Source: Eutreptiella sp. 'Long Island Sound 2002'
Lineage: Eukaryota > Euglenozoa > Euglenophyceae > Eutreptiales > Eutreptiaceae
Length of the DNA: 64,000 bases
Direction of reading: 5' to 3'
Assembly (NCBI GenBank): GCA_964036045.1
Contig: OZ038379.1
Location: 110,547,268 to 110,611,267 of the forward strand
Shown: positions 36,101 through 48,530 of the stretch, piece after piece
Layout: each line of letters begins with the position of its first letter
Numbering within the stretch: position 1 is the first letter of the stretch
Program-made: the position numbers and the translations under genes
The notes under the pieces: model-generated
What the model was told of the DNA's origin: nothing
The model's database searches: none
The model's input: only the letters and a program-made list of their open reading frames with translations

Positions 36101-36797
36101 TGTCCTCCGCGGTCCCTGTGGGGGCGTCCTCTGGTGCCAGGTGCCACATGACGGCGAGCACCGCCCATGTGGAAAAGGACCACGCCCGCGGGGGGGTGTA
36201 CACCTGGATGGTCCACTGTGGGCACGCCCGCCGCACGCGGGACGCGTGGAGCACCCCTCGGACCATGTCCGCCGCCAGGACCAGCACCATTCCCGAGGGT
36301 TCCACAATGATCCCCTCTGCGGGTCCACCGTGGCGGCCCCGGGTGTGCAAGGCCACTGCCGCCTGTCCCGCGTGGGTGACTCGGTCGACGGCCTCCTAGA
36401 TGTTCACGCTGCCGCGCGCGGTCTCATCCAGGATCCAGCCCTGCGCCACCCCGTAGCGTAGGGCGGCGCGTGCGGCCGCGGGTTTCACCTCGGGCAACGC
36501 TCCGTCATCGGGGCCGGGCTGGGGGTGCTGTTTGGGGCACCAGCCTTCGCCGGTGCAGTGGCCCCGTTTCGACGCGGGGCAGATCGCGGGTACGCTGCCC
36601 GCCGGCGGCGCAGGTTCCGCGGGCGCGCCTCCCGTTGGGGGCTCCGGCAATGCCTCCAGGTCGGAGTCCGTGCCCGCGTCCCCTTGTGGGGGGTCTCCTT
36701 CGCCGTCTCTGAGTCCCAGCGCCCTGATGACCTCGTGTGCTTCGTCCAGCGTCGGAGATCGGGGGCGTGTCTTGCGTGGTGCCGCGGGTTCCGCCAT
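33102..36797 (-). CDS. LINE ORF1: large zinc-finger protein
   Basis: From ATG at 36797 to TGA at 33102 in one frame, 1231 codons, interrupted only by a TAG at 36396-36398 (sense under the inferred code). The N-terminal part carries a C-x7-C-x5-C-x3-H finger (CPASKRGHCTGEGWCPKQH, ~36585-36529), a pattern of RNA-binding CCCH fingers. Near the C-terminus is a classical C-x2-C-x12-H-x3-H finger (CPLC...HLAWH, ~33520-33460), then a Pro/Ala-rich tail. The middle ~900 residues match nothing I recognise. LINE ORF1 proteins usually bind element RNA; zinc fingers fit that role, but the length is far above the usual 300-600 residues. The ORF directly follows the monomer array and shares its reading frame with the start of ORF2. 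Confidence 0.65.
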
Positions 36798-36879
36798 TGC
36801 TGTGTCGCTGTGTCTAAGGGCAGGGGGTGCGGTGCGGATGTCCCGTGGCTGGTGCGTTGGTGCGCTGGTGCGTTGCTCG

Positions 36880-39800
36880 GTGTGGGGGTGGTGGATGGGC
36901 ATCCCCGGGGGGGCGCTTATCAGCGTTGCGAGGGGCGTCTGGTGTCAGGCGCTGTCCCTCTCCCGGTCGCCCGTCCTCCGGAGCGGGCAGCCAGGGTTCC
37001 GCGACCCGTGTGTCCCGGGTGCGGTTGATGCGGGCGTGTGGGCCCAGCACCAGCCCCACAGCGTGCGCCCTTGCGGGCCGGCGTTGCTCGCTGTGGGGGT
37101 GGCGGAAGGGCGTCCCCGGGGGGGGGTGCCTTCCACCGTTGTGAAGGTTGCCTGGTGTCAGGCGCTGTCCCTTCCCCGACCGCCCGTCCTCTGGAGCGGG
37201 CAGCCAGGGTTCCGCGACCCGTGTGTCCCGGGTGCGGTCGATGCGGGCGTGTGGACCCAGCACCGGCCCCACAGCGTGCGCCCTTGCGGGCCGGTGTTGC
37301 TCGCTGTGGGGGTGGCGGAAGGGCGTCCCCGGGGGGGGTCGTCCTCCACCGTTGTGAGGGACGCCCGGCGTCAGGCGCTGTCCCTCCCCCCGCCGTCCGT
37401 CCTCTGGAGCGGGCAGTCAGGGTTCCGCGTCCCGTGTGTCCCGGGTGCGGTCGGTGCGGGCGTGGGGACCCAGCACTGGCCCCGCAGCGCGCGCCCTTGC
37501 GGGACGGCGTTGCTCTCCTTGAGAGTGGCGGAAGGGCGTCCCCAGGGGGGGTGCCTTTCATCATTGTGAGGGGCGCCTGGTGTCAGGCGCTGTCCCTCCC
37601 CCAGCCGCCCGTCCTCTGGAGCGGGCAGCCAGGGTTCCGCGTCCCGTGTGTCCCGGGTGCGGTCGGTGCGGGCGTGGGGACCCAGCACCGGCCCCACGGC
37701 GTGCGCCCTTGCGGGCTGGCGTCGCTCGCCGTGGGGGTGGCGGAAGGGCGTCCCCGGGGGGTGCCTTCCACCGTTGTGAGGGGCGCATGGTGTCAGGCGC
37801 TGTCCCTCCCCTGGCCGCCCGTCCTCTGGAGCGGGCAGCCAGGGTTCCGCGTCCCGTGTGTCCCGGGTGCGGTCGGTGCAGGCGTGGGGACCCAGCACCG
37901 GTCTCACAGCGTGCGCCCTTGTGGGCCGGCGTTGCTCGCTGTGGGAGTGGCAGAAGGGTGTCCCCGGGGGGGGGTGCTTTCCACCGTTGTGAGGGGCGCC
38001 CGGTGTCAGGCGCTGTCCCTCCCCTGGCCGTCCGTCCTCTGGAGCGGGCAGCCAGGGTTCCGCGTCCCGTGTTTCCCGGGTGCGGTCGGTGCGGGCGTGG
38101 GGACTCGGCACCGGCCCCACAGCGTGCGCCCTTGCGGGCCGGCGTTGCCCGCTGTGGGGGTGGCGGAAGAACGTCCCCGGGGGGGCCGCCTTCCACCATT
38201 GTGAGGGGCGTCTGGTGTCAGGCGCTGTCCCTCTCCTGGCCGCCCGTCCTCTGGAGCGGGCAGCCAGGGTTCCGCGTCCCGTGTGTCCCGGGTGCGGTCG
38301 GTGCGGGCGTGGGGACCAAGCACCGGCCCCACGGCGTGCGCCCTTGTGGGCTGGCGTCGCTTGCCGTGGGGGTGGCGGAAGGGCGTCCCCGGGGGGTGCC
38401 CTCCACCGTTGTGAGGGGCGCCTGGTGTCAGGCGCTGTCCCTCCGCTGGCCGCCTGTCCTCTGGAGCGGGCAGCCAGGGTTCCGCGTCCCGTGTGTCCCG
38501 GGTGCGGTCGCTGCAGGCGTGGGGACCCAGCACCGGTCCCACAGCGCGTGCGACCTTGCGGGCCAGCGTTGCTCGCCGTGGGGGTGGCGGAAGGGCGTCC
38601 CCGGAGGGGGTGCTTTCCACCGTTGTGAGGGGCGCCCGGTGTCAGGCGCTGTCTCTCCCCTGGCCGCCCGTCCTCCGAAGCGGGCAGCCAGAGTTCCGCG
38701 TCCCGTGTGTCCCGGCCGCGGTCGGTGCTGGTGTGGGGATCCAGCACCGGCCCCGCAGCGTGCGCCCTTGCGGGCCGGCGATGCTCGCTGCGGGGGTGGC
38801 AGAGGGGCGTCCCCGGGGGGGGGGGTGCTTTCCACCGTTGTGAGGGGCGCATGGTGTCAGGCGCTGTCCCTCCCCTGGCCGCCCGTCCTCCTGGAGCGGG
38901 CAGCCAGGGTTCCGCGTCGGGCGTGTCCCGGGTGCGGTCGGTGCGGGCGTGCGGACTCAGCACCGGCCCCACAGCGTGCGCCCTTGCGGGCCGGCGTTGC
39001 TCGCTGCGGGTGTGGCGGAAGGGCGTCCCCGGGGGGGGTGCCTTCCTCCGTTGTGCGGGGCGCCTGGTGTCAGGCGCTGTCCCTCCCTCGGCCGCCCGTC
39101 CTCTGGAGCGGGCAGCCAGGGTTCCGCGTCCCGTGTGTCCCGGGTGCGGTCGGTGCAGGCGTGGGGACCCATCACCGGCCCCACAGCGTGCGCCCTTGCG
39201 GGCTGGCGTTGCTCGCTGTGAGGGTGGCGGAAGGGCGTCCCCGGGGGGGGTGCTTTCCACCGTTGTGAGGGGCGCCTGGTGTCAGGCGCTGTCCCTGCCA
39301 CGGCCGCCCGTCCTCTGGAGCGGGCAGCCAGGGTTCCGCGACCCGTGTGTCCCGGGTGCGGTCGATACGGGCGTGTGAACCCAGCACCGGCCCCCCAGCG
39401 TGCGCCCTTGCGGGCCGGCGTTGCTCGCTGTGGGGGTGGCGGAAGGGCGTCCCCGGGGGGGTGCCTTCCACCGTTGTGAGGGGCGCCTGGTGTCAGGCGC
39501 TGTCCCTCCCCCGGCCGCCCGTTCTCTTGAGCGGGCAGCCAGGGTTCCGCGGCCCGTGTGTCCCGGGTGCGGTCGATGCGGGCGTGTGGACCCAGCACGG
39601 GCCCCACAGCGTGCGCCCTTGCGGGCTGGCGTTGCTCGCTGTGGGGGTGGCGGAAGGGCGTCCCCGGGGGGGGGTGCCTTCCGCCTTTGTGAGGGGCGCC
39701 GGCGTCAGGCGCTGTCCCTCCCCCGACCGCCCGTCCTCTGGAGCGGGCAGCCAGGGTTCCGCGACCCGTGTGTCCCGGGTGCGGTCGATGCGGGTGTGTG

Positions 39801-41225
39801 GACCCAGCACCAGCCCCACAGCGTGCGCCCCTGCGGGCCGGCGTTGCTCGCTGTGGGGGTGGCGGAAGGGCGTCCCCGGGGGGGTGCCTTCCACCGTTGT
39901 GAGGGGCGCCTGGTGTCAGGCGCTGTCCCTCCCCCGGCCACCCGTCCTCTGGAGCGGGCAGCCAGGGTTCCGCGACCCGTGTGTCCCGCGTGCGGTCGAT
40001 GCGGGCGTGTGGACCCAGCACCGGCCCCACAGCGTGCGGCCTTGCGGGCCGGCGTTGCTCGCTGTGGGGGTGGCGGAAGGGCGTCCCCGGGGGGGGTGCC
40101 TTCCACCGTTGTGAGGGGCGCCTGGTGTCAGGCGCTGTCCCTCCCCCGGCCGCCCGTCCTCTGGAGCGGGCAGCCAGGGTTCCGCGACCCGTGTGTCCCG
40201 GGTGCGGTCGATGCGGGCGTGTGAACCCAGCACCGGCCCCCCAGCGTGCGCCCTTGCGAGCCGGCGTTGCTCGCTGTGGGGGTGGCGGAAGGGCGTCCCC
40301 GGGGGGGGTGCCTTCCACCGTTGTGAGGGGCGCCTGGTGTCAGGCGCTGTCCCTCCCCCGGCCGCCCGTCCTCTGGAGCGGGCCGCCAGGGTTCCGCGAC
40401 CCGTGTGTCCCGGGTGCGGTCGATGCGGGCGTGTGGACCCAGCACCGGCTCCACAGCGTGCGCCCTTGCGGGCCGGCGTTGCTCGCAATGGGGCTGGCGG
40501 AAGGGCGTCCCCGGGGGGGGTGCCTTGCACCGTTGTGAGGGGCGCCTGGTGTCAGGCGCTGTCCCTCCCCCGACCGCCCGTCCTCTGGAGCGGGCAGCCA
40601 GGGTTCCGCGACCCGTGTGTCCCGGGTGCGGTCGATGCGGGCGTGTGGACCCAGCACCGGCCCCACAGCGTGCGCCCTTGCGGGCCGGCGTTGCTCGCTG
40701 TGGGGGTGGCGGAAGGGCGTCCCCGGGGGAGGTGCCTTCCACCGTTGTGAGGGGCGCCTGGTGTCAGGCGCTGTCCCTCCCCCGGCTGCCCGTCCTCTGG
40801 AGCGGGCAGCCAGGGTTCCGCGACCCGTGTGTCCCGGGTGCGGTCCATGCGGGCGTGTGGACCCAGCACCGGCCCCACAGCGTGCGCCCTTGCGGGCCGG
40901 CGTTGCTCGCTGTGGGGGTGGCGGAAGGGCGTCCCCGGGGGGGGGGTGCCTTCCACCGTTGTGAGGGGCGCCTGGTGTCAGGCGCTGTCCCTCCCCCGGC
41001 CGCCCGTCCTCTTGAGCGGGCAGCCAGGGTTCCGCGACCCGCGTGTCCCGGGCGCGGTCGGTGCGGGCGTGGGGACCCAGCACCGGCCCCACAGCGTGCG
41101 CCCTTGCAGGCCGGCGTTGCTCGCTGTGGGGGTGGCGGAAGGGCGTCCCCGGGGGGGTGCCTTCCACCATTGTGAGGGGCGCCTGGGGTCAGGCGCTGTC
41201 CCTCTCCCGACTGCCCGCCCACTGC
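36880..41225 (-). repeat. ~20 head-to-tail 212-bp monomers, LINE 5' region
   Basis: The landmark gaggggcgcctggtgtcagg recurs every ~212 bp from about 36926 to 41172. Two variants alternate in blocks: one with ttccgcgacccg and gcgtgtgga (36.9-37.35 and 39.3-41.0 kb), another with ttccgcgtcccg and gcgtgggga (37.4-39.25 kb and the outermost unit). 212 is not a multiple of three, so a frame rotates between units; the long open frames on both strands come from low A and T content. The array lies directly upstream of ORF1, where promoter monomers sit in mouse L1. Confidence 0.85.
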
Positions 41226-43429
41226 TGGGTGGGTTGCCGGGGTTCGTTGGGTGTGTGCGGTGTGTGTGGTGTCTGTGCCGTGCGTGTCGTGGTGCGTGGT
41301 GCCGCTCTTCCCTTGGTCCTCCGGTGCTACCCTCTCCGGTGTCTCGGTGCGGTGTTGTGCTCGCCGTGTGCCCGCCGTGTCCCCTCCCCTGCGCGCGCCC
41401 CTTGCTCGTTCGCTGGCTACCCCTTGTTCCTTTCGCGGCTTCGTTGCTCTTTACCCTTTCCTCTACCCTTCTCCCTGGCATGCACTTTTTCCCTGCCTCC
41501 GCTTTGTTGTGTGTCTCTGTCTTTTTCCTTGTCGGCCCGGGCTTCCTCCTTTGAACCTGCGTAGAGAGAGGAGAGGGCGTAAACGGGCGTGCGGCGGCGG
41601 CGGTTTTGTCGCGACACGGCACCTCAAGCTGGCTGGTACGTCATGCGACATGCGTGTGCGACCGGCGTGTGCGTAGGTTTACTGCCCCACTTGCTCCGGT
41701 CTTGACTCCACACCCCTTTGGCCGCTACCTTTACTCGTTGCCCGTTCCGCGTGCGCGGCGTGACATGCAACATACCTGTTTCTTTCCCCACTACCTTAAC
41801 GTGTCCTAGTCCTCCCGCCTTGCCGGGCGTTCGCTAATGTGAGACGACGGCACGACGCAATACTTGCCTAAGCGTCTAAGACAACCCTACTTTAAAGCCC
41901 GGACGACGCAAACGCGAGCATACGCTTCTCCTTCGGACCTGTGAGGGGAAGAGAACGTGGGTGCATGCACGTGTGTTTGTCGGGACCCGGCACACGTCGG
42001 CGCTATGCTATTTGTGTGTATGCTCCCCGTGTCCCCCTCCCTGGCTATTTGTGTGTTCTAATCAGCGCAACAAAAAGGGTGGTTGTGCTGTAAGAGCAGT
42101 TGTCACGGTTGCCCCGCATTGCACCGCAGGGCAGGACCGTTAGCCCCCCGTGGCAACCACTCCCTGGCCGAAGGCCATTTCTTTTGTCCCCCTCTCGGTT
42201 GGTGGCGCGGGCCGGGCGGTTGGCGACGTGGCACGACATGGTAACATACTTGCGTTCTTGGTGGCGGTGTGTGGCTTGCCTACTATTTGTTTGCATGCGG
42301 CGGCATACCTTTTGTCCCCTTTCGCTCTCTTTCGCCTCCTACATACGCGGGCGTGCGGGTGGGCGGTGGGCACGTCTCGATTACGCCTCGTGGTCACCTT
42401 TTACTTTGGCATGCAACATACTTGGACCCGACTAGTCACGTGTGTATGTTTAGTTTTTGTTTGTGTGTGGGTTTTTTTTTTTTTTTCTTTGTGTGTTGTG
42501 CTTCACCTCGGTGGCACGAGGCCTCCTTCACGCGTTCTCCTCTCCTTTGTTGGTTTTTTGTTCCCCCTGGTCTGTCCCTTCATACCATTTTGCTCGTCCG
42601 TGGCGGTGATGGCCTTGCGGCGTTCCGGGCACGCACGTGCGGGCATACCTTTCTTTCCCTATGTGAGCGGGGGTGAGCATAGGCATTCATTCGGTGCCAC
42701 CTCTTGTTGGTTCTCCTTGCCGGTGCTGTTTTCGTTGCGCTTTTCGTGGCGGCGCACTTTGGCGTTGCTTGACACGTAACTTCCTTGTATTGCGTTTGTT
42801 ACGGCGTTATGCATACAATATATGGCATATAACATACTTGCTTTTCGGCGGCCGGTGGTGTTGTCGTTGCTTGTGTGTATTTTTCATGCATGACATGCAA
42901 CATACTTGTGTACTTGTGCGGCTTCTTTTTTCTTTTGTTGTGATCCCCTTCGTGTGTTACGGCGTCGTCGTATTCCCTATGTGAGCAGGCTTGTATTGCT
43001 TGGTCGTGTACTTGTGGTATATCCCCACCGTGGTGCGGTTCGTTAAATACGTGTTCTCTCCTTGTCTACCTCTTACCGCGTTGTGCTTGTTTCGTTGATT
43101 TCTAGCGTTGCGCGGCACATAACATACTTGTTTGTCGGCGGCCGGTGGCGTTGTTGTTGTCTATGTGTGGTTTGTTTTGGGGCGCGCACAAGTCCCTAGC
43201 GCCTAGGGCACGCACTTTGCTAGGTGGTTTGGGGCAAGCAACGCTCAGCTCCTTCGCCGTCGCGACTCTATTGTTCGTCCTTTTTGGTGAGTGTCCTAAA
43301 TTTTGCGACCTCGCCAAACAGCGGCGTAAAATTGTTGGGGGGGTTTCTGAGGTCGGAAAAGACGATTTTTCGCTTTATTTCTTCTGGCGGTGCGTCATTT
43401 TCTTGGTATTTTATTTTTAACAACATTTT
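41226..43429 (-). other. LINE 5' leader outside the monomer array
   Basis: About 2.2 kb of less GC-rich sequence with no credible frame. The word aacatac(t/c)tg recurs at about 41770, 42244, 42416, 42833, 42900 and 43121, and two copies of a cggcggccggtgg(t/c)gttgt block lie near 42847 and 43135. It ends exactly at the right target-site duplication. Confidence 0.5.
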
Positions 43430-43447
43430 CTAACAGGGCCATAAAGG
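43430..43447. repeat. 18-bp target-site duplication, right copy
   Basis: Identical to 8763-8780. It marks the 5' end of the minus-strand LINE insertion. Confidence 0.85.
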
Positions 43448-46400
43448 AAACAGGCTAATTGCCCAATGAGATGCAGATGGCTCACTGACATGGGTCAGCT
43501 TAGGTTTAGTGTGGCGTATCGCCTGGTGTTGCAACCGGAACGACAGGTCAGGTCAACGACAGACAACCAACCACAACCAAGACACAGAGAGGCAGACCGA
43601 CTGACAGACTATCTGACTGCGGAAAGGCAGAAAAATGGGAGACACCCATCCTTCAAGGAGCACTCGCTGACCTGCAACTAGACTATCAGACTCAAAACAA
43701 CACTACACAATCACAGTGAAATCTCCCCCCCACGGGAGCAGCCAATGGCCTTGGGGGGGTCGCGCGGGGTACCTCTTGTGACGCCGAACACGCGCGCACA
43801 GGTACTCACGCCCACGCACACCCTGGCTAGCATAAGTAGACACAAGCAAAAAACTGCCAGCACAGTGAGACCGACACCAACAGAGGATCATCTCAATAAT
43901 CCTTCTGGAACCAAATCAGCAATGCCTGTCCTGGACAGCACAGGGCTGACAACGGGGGGTAACAGTTTAACTGCATCACACTCACAGCAGAACACAAGGA
44001 ATAAATCTGTGCATCAATACACCTGCAATACAACCGTGAATCGGCACACCACAGACATGACACGGGACACTGTGTATCCTACAGACTACCTTCACCAGAC
44101 AGAACTAGCTGGATACTGTTCACCTCAAAGTGTGTATTCAGCAGAGTAATAACTACCAGTTGGCTAAAATTCAGCATGTAAATCTGTCCGCCTAGTCAAT
44201 CAGTAAAATTTAGTATATCTCCGTCGTACTACGCTACATCACAAAGAGTTCTCATTTACATAGGATACTCTCTATCTCACGGATCAGGTCATCTCCTCTA
44301 AGTATCACTCCTAGGTAAACGTACGAGTAATACACCGTAACTACATCAACCTAGGCTGCAGTGGAGTTTTCGCTAACAACAGTGACTCACTCCTGAGCTG
44401 CTATACAGATTTATGCTCGGCGGGTGATCTACACCCCCGGGGTAGTACCGGTTGCTCTGGTCACGCTCCGTGGCACACCCAGTGGCACATACACTATGGA
44501 CTATGGGATGGACACATGTCGACTTCCTACAGAGACATAAGAGAAAGCTTAGATACCTCCAGTTACCCCAGAAACACCTCCAGTACACTCTCTCGGAACT
44601 AGAAAGAAAAAAAGGCACCCTGCTTCACGGCCGGCAGCTGCTGCACGTCGATGGACCTGGACAACTCCCTGATCATAAGGGCCAGCGCCAGCATGCCGCT
44701 CGGCGTCATGCACAGCCACCTTGGAGGAAAGGAGTAACACAAGCACGCACCCAAGGTTGCTCGACACGGGAATGCGATGTCCTACTGAAGGACACCTGGG
44801 CACCTCTCAGGATTGAGCTCAGGTCTCCAGCCCCTTGGTGTGCCTCGCTGGACCTAACAGAGCCACGGGCCTCGCATAAGGATGCAATGACGGTATGAGA
44901 GGGCGTAAGAATCACCTTGACCGCCGATATGGCAGCTGCAGGCCCCGGGATAATCATTGTCAGTCCAAAAACTCCCTCGACACTACCCCTCCGAATTCAT
45001 TACAGACCTACAGCACTACAAGAAAGAAGACGCAGGGCACGACGTACCCACAGAACATTCGTCCTAGAAGGATCCAGTCTTTATCATGAAACGAGGAAGG
45101 GGAACAGGAGGAGGAGTGAAAGAAGAACACAGTTAGGAGTAGGCACACTTGATTCATTGGCGCCCAAGCGAAGCGCCCACGCAAGCACCGTGTGTATGCG
45201 GGGGGGGGGGGGGGCTGCCTCTTTGCACAGAAAATGCGTGCAGGAGAGCTGATTTTTCATAACCCCCCGCCCCTCTGGCTTGGTGTTACCTATCCTAGGG
45301 GAAGGAAATTCCCTTTAACGGGCTTGCCGAATTATGGGAACCCAAAAAGAGGGCAAAGTGCCGCCAAAATACTTTTAGCCAGAAAATAGGCAGGGCCTGG
45401 CAGGGATGCCTGGGCTAACCCACAGGGGTGCCCAGGTGACGCCCGGTCCCCTGGGATTCTTGTTGGAGTCGATGTTGTCCTCGGGGGGACTCACGTGCAC
45501 TGAGCACCTGATGGCCGGGTTGCCCTCTTGTTGTCGGGCCCCAGACCTTCAAGTCCTTCTCGCCTGTGGTACCGGCCATCGCCCAGCAGGAGGGTAGGGC
45601 GAACTAACAGCAGTCTGACCAGGCTTCCGAACCAAGAAAAAAATCACCTGCAACTGATTGACGGAGTCGTAGGCAGCCAGTCGAATGCAGCACTGAGGGT
45701 AGGCCCAGCAGCCATCATTGGCCCCGAGCAGCGCCTGGCTGGACTCAGTGCATTTGAGCGTGGCTGGCGTCAGTGCAGCCGAACGTCGCTGGTTTCAGTG
45801 CAGGCGCCCGTCACTGGCGTCTGTGCAGCCGAACGTCGCTGGTGTCATTGCAAGCGCACGTTGCTGGAGTCGCTGGTGGTCCACTCTCTCTACAGGGCTG
45901 GGACTCAGACGCCCGATGGTGGTTGTTGAGGTAGGTGACGCGGTCCACTCGCTCTACAGGGCTGGGACCAATACGCCCGATGGTGGTTGTTGAGACATCG
46001 GTCAACTCAGGAAAATGGGAGAACCTTTGTTATGGGAGACGCCTGTCGAAACAAGTACCGTGCTCTGTCCAATGCAGAATTAAAACACCTGTCAGTCATA
46101 AATGCATGGCCAGTGGATCCTCCGAAGGCCAAACTGCAAATTGCTGATTGCATTCCGTGTCAGGTGTGAGGACAAAAGCAAACAGTCTCCGATCACCAAA
46201 CAGTGCGAGTGTCCGCACAATGAACTGACCTAGGCGCTCGGCTGGATTTCCAAGCGCGCCAACGTCTCAGAGCAAGCTTGTTCCTCAGTGAACAAGAAAG
46301 CAAAATCGATAACCCAACCCATGAACACGACGCACACCATGGATAGGGCTGTCCAGTGCCTCGTCAACAGACACAAACTGCTGAACAGGAGCGGCCATAG

Positions 46401-47400
46401 CGGGGTGGAACAGCGACCTGAATCTGTACATAACGGACCGGCACATCAAACGGGGTCTAGGGCATACATGGCAGCAGCACACAGGGTTACAGAGTACAGG
46501 GAGATTTTTGGGGGCAGGGGCGCCACCAGTCCTCATCAGAATGTGCTCAGCAACAACTCAACATAAGTGCTCCAAAGGCCGGTGCTACACCGGCTTCTTC
46601 CATCCGGTCTGGGGCGTGACTGCCTCCAATCAGGGGGCGCGCCAGGTCTCGCAGACCCCTCGACCCTATCTTCAACGTGACCACTCGCCATGCTGCACAC
46701 ATAACGATGCATCACAAGATAGAACACATACATTGATACCTAGTCAATATACACAAGTACCTTGATGGGACTAGGTAAGGGACTTGACTGGTATGATGGG
46801 GTATCAAATGTTGGCCATGTAACTAGACCAAGTACAAACGTAGTACAATTGTAGGCATACATTATTCCTAAAAATCATACAACCCACAAACAGTCCTAGA
46901 CCAGTGTATATGGCGTATCAGAGCCATCTAGGAATATCGGGCTGTATCTTACCTTGGATTCTAGGTATACGGTAGTAAAGCTAACTACATGCGTATCATC
47001 GCAAGAACCGTGTATCATCTAATCAAAACATCAAATCAAGACCTGCAAATGGGTACTCATGAAATACACTTGTGAAATTGATGTTTCCTTCTACTCACCT
47101 ACGCAAGAGTGAACACAAACTCATCCACACACGAGTATACTCCACACGTGCAAGCACATATCCACGCACGCACCAAGAAGTGACATTCCAGCTCACATTC
47201 TCAGACTCGTGCTCGTACACCAACAAATGAACACCAAGAATGCTGAAATTAGCGCAAATACCCACACATGAGCGCGTTAACGCATACATGAAAGTCAGGC
47301 AAATGGCACAAGCCCTTGGAACCCATTTTGCCCATGTAGATGGCGGCACTACTGTGCAACCCCTGTGATGAAGTGTGACATAGGCCACTTGCACACCCCT
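43448..47400. other. Gene-poor flank
   Basis: Balanced composition resembling 5.0-8.76 kb, as expected if the two were contiguous before the LINE inserted. Only short frames are seen. A G run lies near 45200 and short duplications at 45.73-45.99 kb. No recognised gene; exons containing UAA/UAG could be missed. Confidence 0.45.
45878..45994. repeat. 53-bp unit duplicated at 64-bp spacing
   Basis: 45878-45930 and 45942-45994 share tctacagggctgggac and cccgatggtggttgttgag. Shorter gcagccgaacgtcgctgg repeats precede them. Local minisatellite. Confidence 0.7.
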
Positions 47401-48530
47401 TGCACACCCCGCCCAAACTTTCATTTCACCCTCTTTTTTGGTGGTTTTTGGGTGCCGCCAAATATCCTATGGCATATTCCATTAGTGTACTATGACCCAA
47501 ACCTCTCACATGCCCCAAAGATGTGTCCCGTACCCATGTAACAACCCCCCCCCGAAATTCCCAAATGCGGGGGTTGTGCAACCGCCCCCTTGCACAACCA
47601 ACCCCTTGGACATGCCATTCTAACCAAAGGGACCGTGCTTCCACGTTTTGCTTGTAATGAATAGGTTGTAGAGAGAGGTGAACCATGTTTTTTACCATCA
47701 CACACCACAATATTTCACATTAAAGCCGCTTCTTGTCTACCCCCATTGGTGTGTGCAACCCCCCAAATTTGAGCGGTTGCACTTGTGCAACCGTGTGCAA
47801 CCGTGTGCAACCACCATGCTACGCGCGGTGCGCGCCGTAGTACAAAAAAAGGAGAATCCATTCAATGCGAGCACATGTGGACAATGCACTACAAATCACA
47901 CATAATACAAGCAAGGACGCATCCTCCATCATTGGAATCACATGTCATCACCACAATGGAACCCCATTTGAAGGAGTCCTTGTCGCACCGCGGGCGTCAC
48001 GCGTGCCCACGATGCACTCGTGTAGCATACAATAGCATAGCATTCCCCACGCCAACGCGTAGGTCCATGCAAATGATATGCATTGAACAGGAAGCCGGCT
48101 CTTGCATTGACCAAGCATCCCCATACGAGTCGCTCCCCCCAATGTGCCCATGCACGGGCCATGACTTCCCCCCCACCCAAATAACCCGTCGTGAAAAGGT
48201 AACCCCCATGGAAATCACCAATGGTGATTTCGCCGGTGAGAGCACAATGGTGGTTGCCATCAGTATGAAGGTTCATGGGGGCACTCCCTGCGCCATGCAC
48301 AAGAGCAATTCTTGTGTAGGACAAACGGCGGAGGTGTTGTCGCACAAAATATTTATACATCACACCAACGGGTCCATTTTGGAGTTCCGTGCGGAAATTA
48401 CAATCTCCTTGCGAAAGCTTGGAAATGCCTTAACGGCCCCAAGGAGGAGCCTCCGATGGTGAGTGCCATGTCTCTCAATGGTCTCCCAACCCCTTGCATG
48501 ACGTAGCTTTTGAACGAGGGTGTCGGCTAG
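47401..48530. other. Region downstream of the UAR gene pair, TGTGCAA motifs
   Basis: Contains several ttgcaca/tgtgcaa words, e.g. a cluster at 47780-47812, and an AT/GC-mixed stretch with short frames. It may include introns or 3' sequence of another gene of the same kind; I cannot define exons. Confidence 0.35.

Larger units (their letters stand above)
8781..43429 (-). mobile_element. Giant LINE-like non-LTR retrotransposon, ~23.9 kb plus nested element
   Basis: A single minus-strand insertion between two identical 18-bp direct repeats. Its 3' end (8781) is a heptamer tail and its 5' end (43429) has no terminal inverted repeat matching the other end. It encodes an APE-type endonuclease, a reverse transcriptase with YIDD, RNase H and a CCHC-like finger, as in several LINE clades. 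The total span is 34,649 bp; subtracting the nested Ty3/gypsy element and one of its TSD copies (10,742 bp) leaves about 23.9 kb, several times the usual 4-8 kb of a LINE. The excess lies in the monomer array, ORF1 (1231 codons), an ORF2 of about 3,360 codons and a repeat-bearing 3' region. Three frame changes and one in-frame TGA separate the domains. Confidence 0.75.

Noticed and set aside
37038-40318. Several 400-630-codon frames on both strands in the 212-bp array
   Set aside because: The period is not a multiple of three and all frames stay open together; this is a satellite/monomer array with few A and T.
8781-43429. Giant DNA transposon rather than a LINE
   Set aside because: No terminal inverted repeats. 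The ends have a heptamer 3' tail and an 18-bp TSD, and the internal genes are endonuclease plus reverse transcriptase.
44800-44875. tRNA-like segment on the minus strand (A-box-like tggctctgttagg, B-box-like gagctcaatcc)
   Set aside because: Acceptor and T-stem pairing are not convincing and no SINE body or copies are visible. At most a decayed tRNA-derived SINE.
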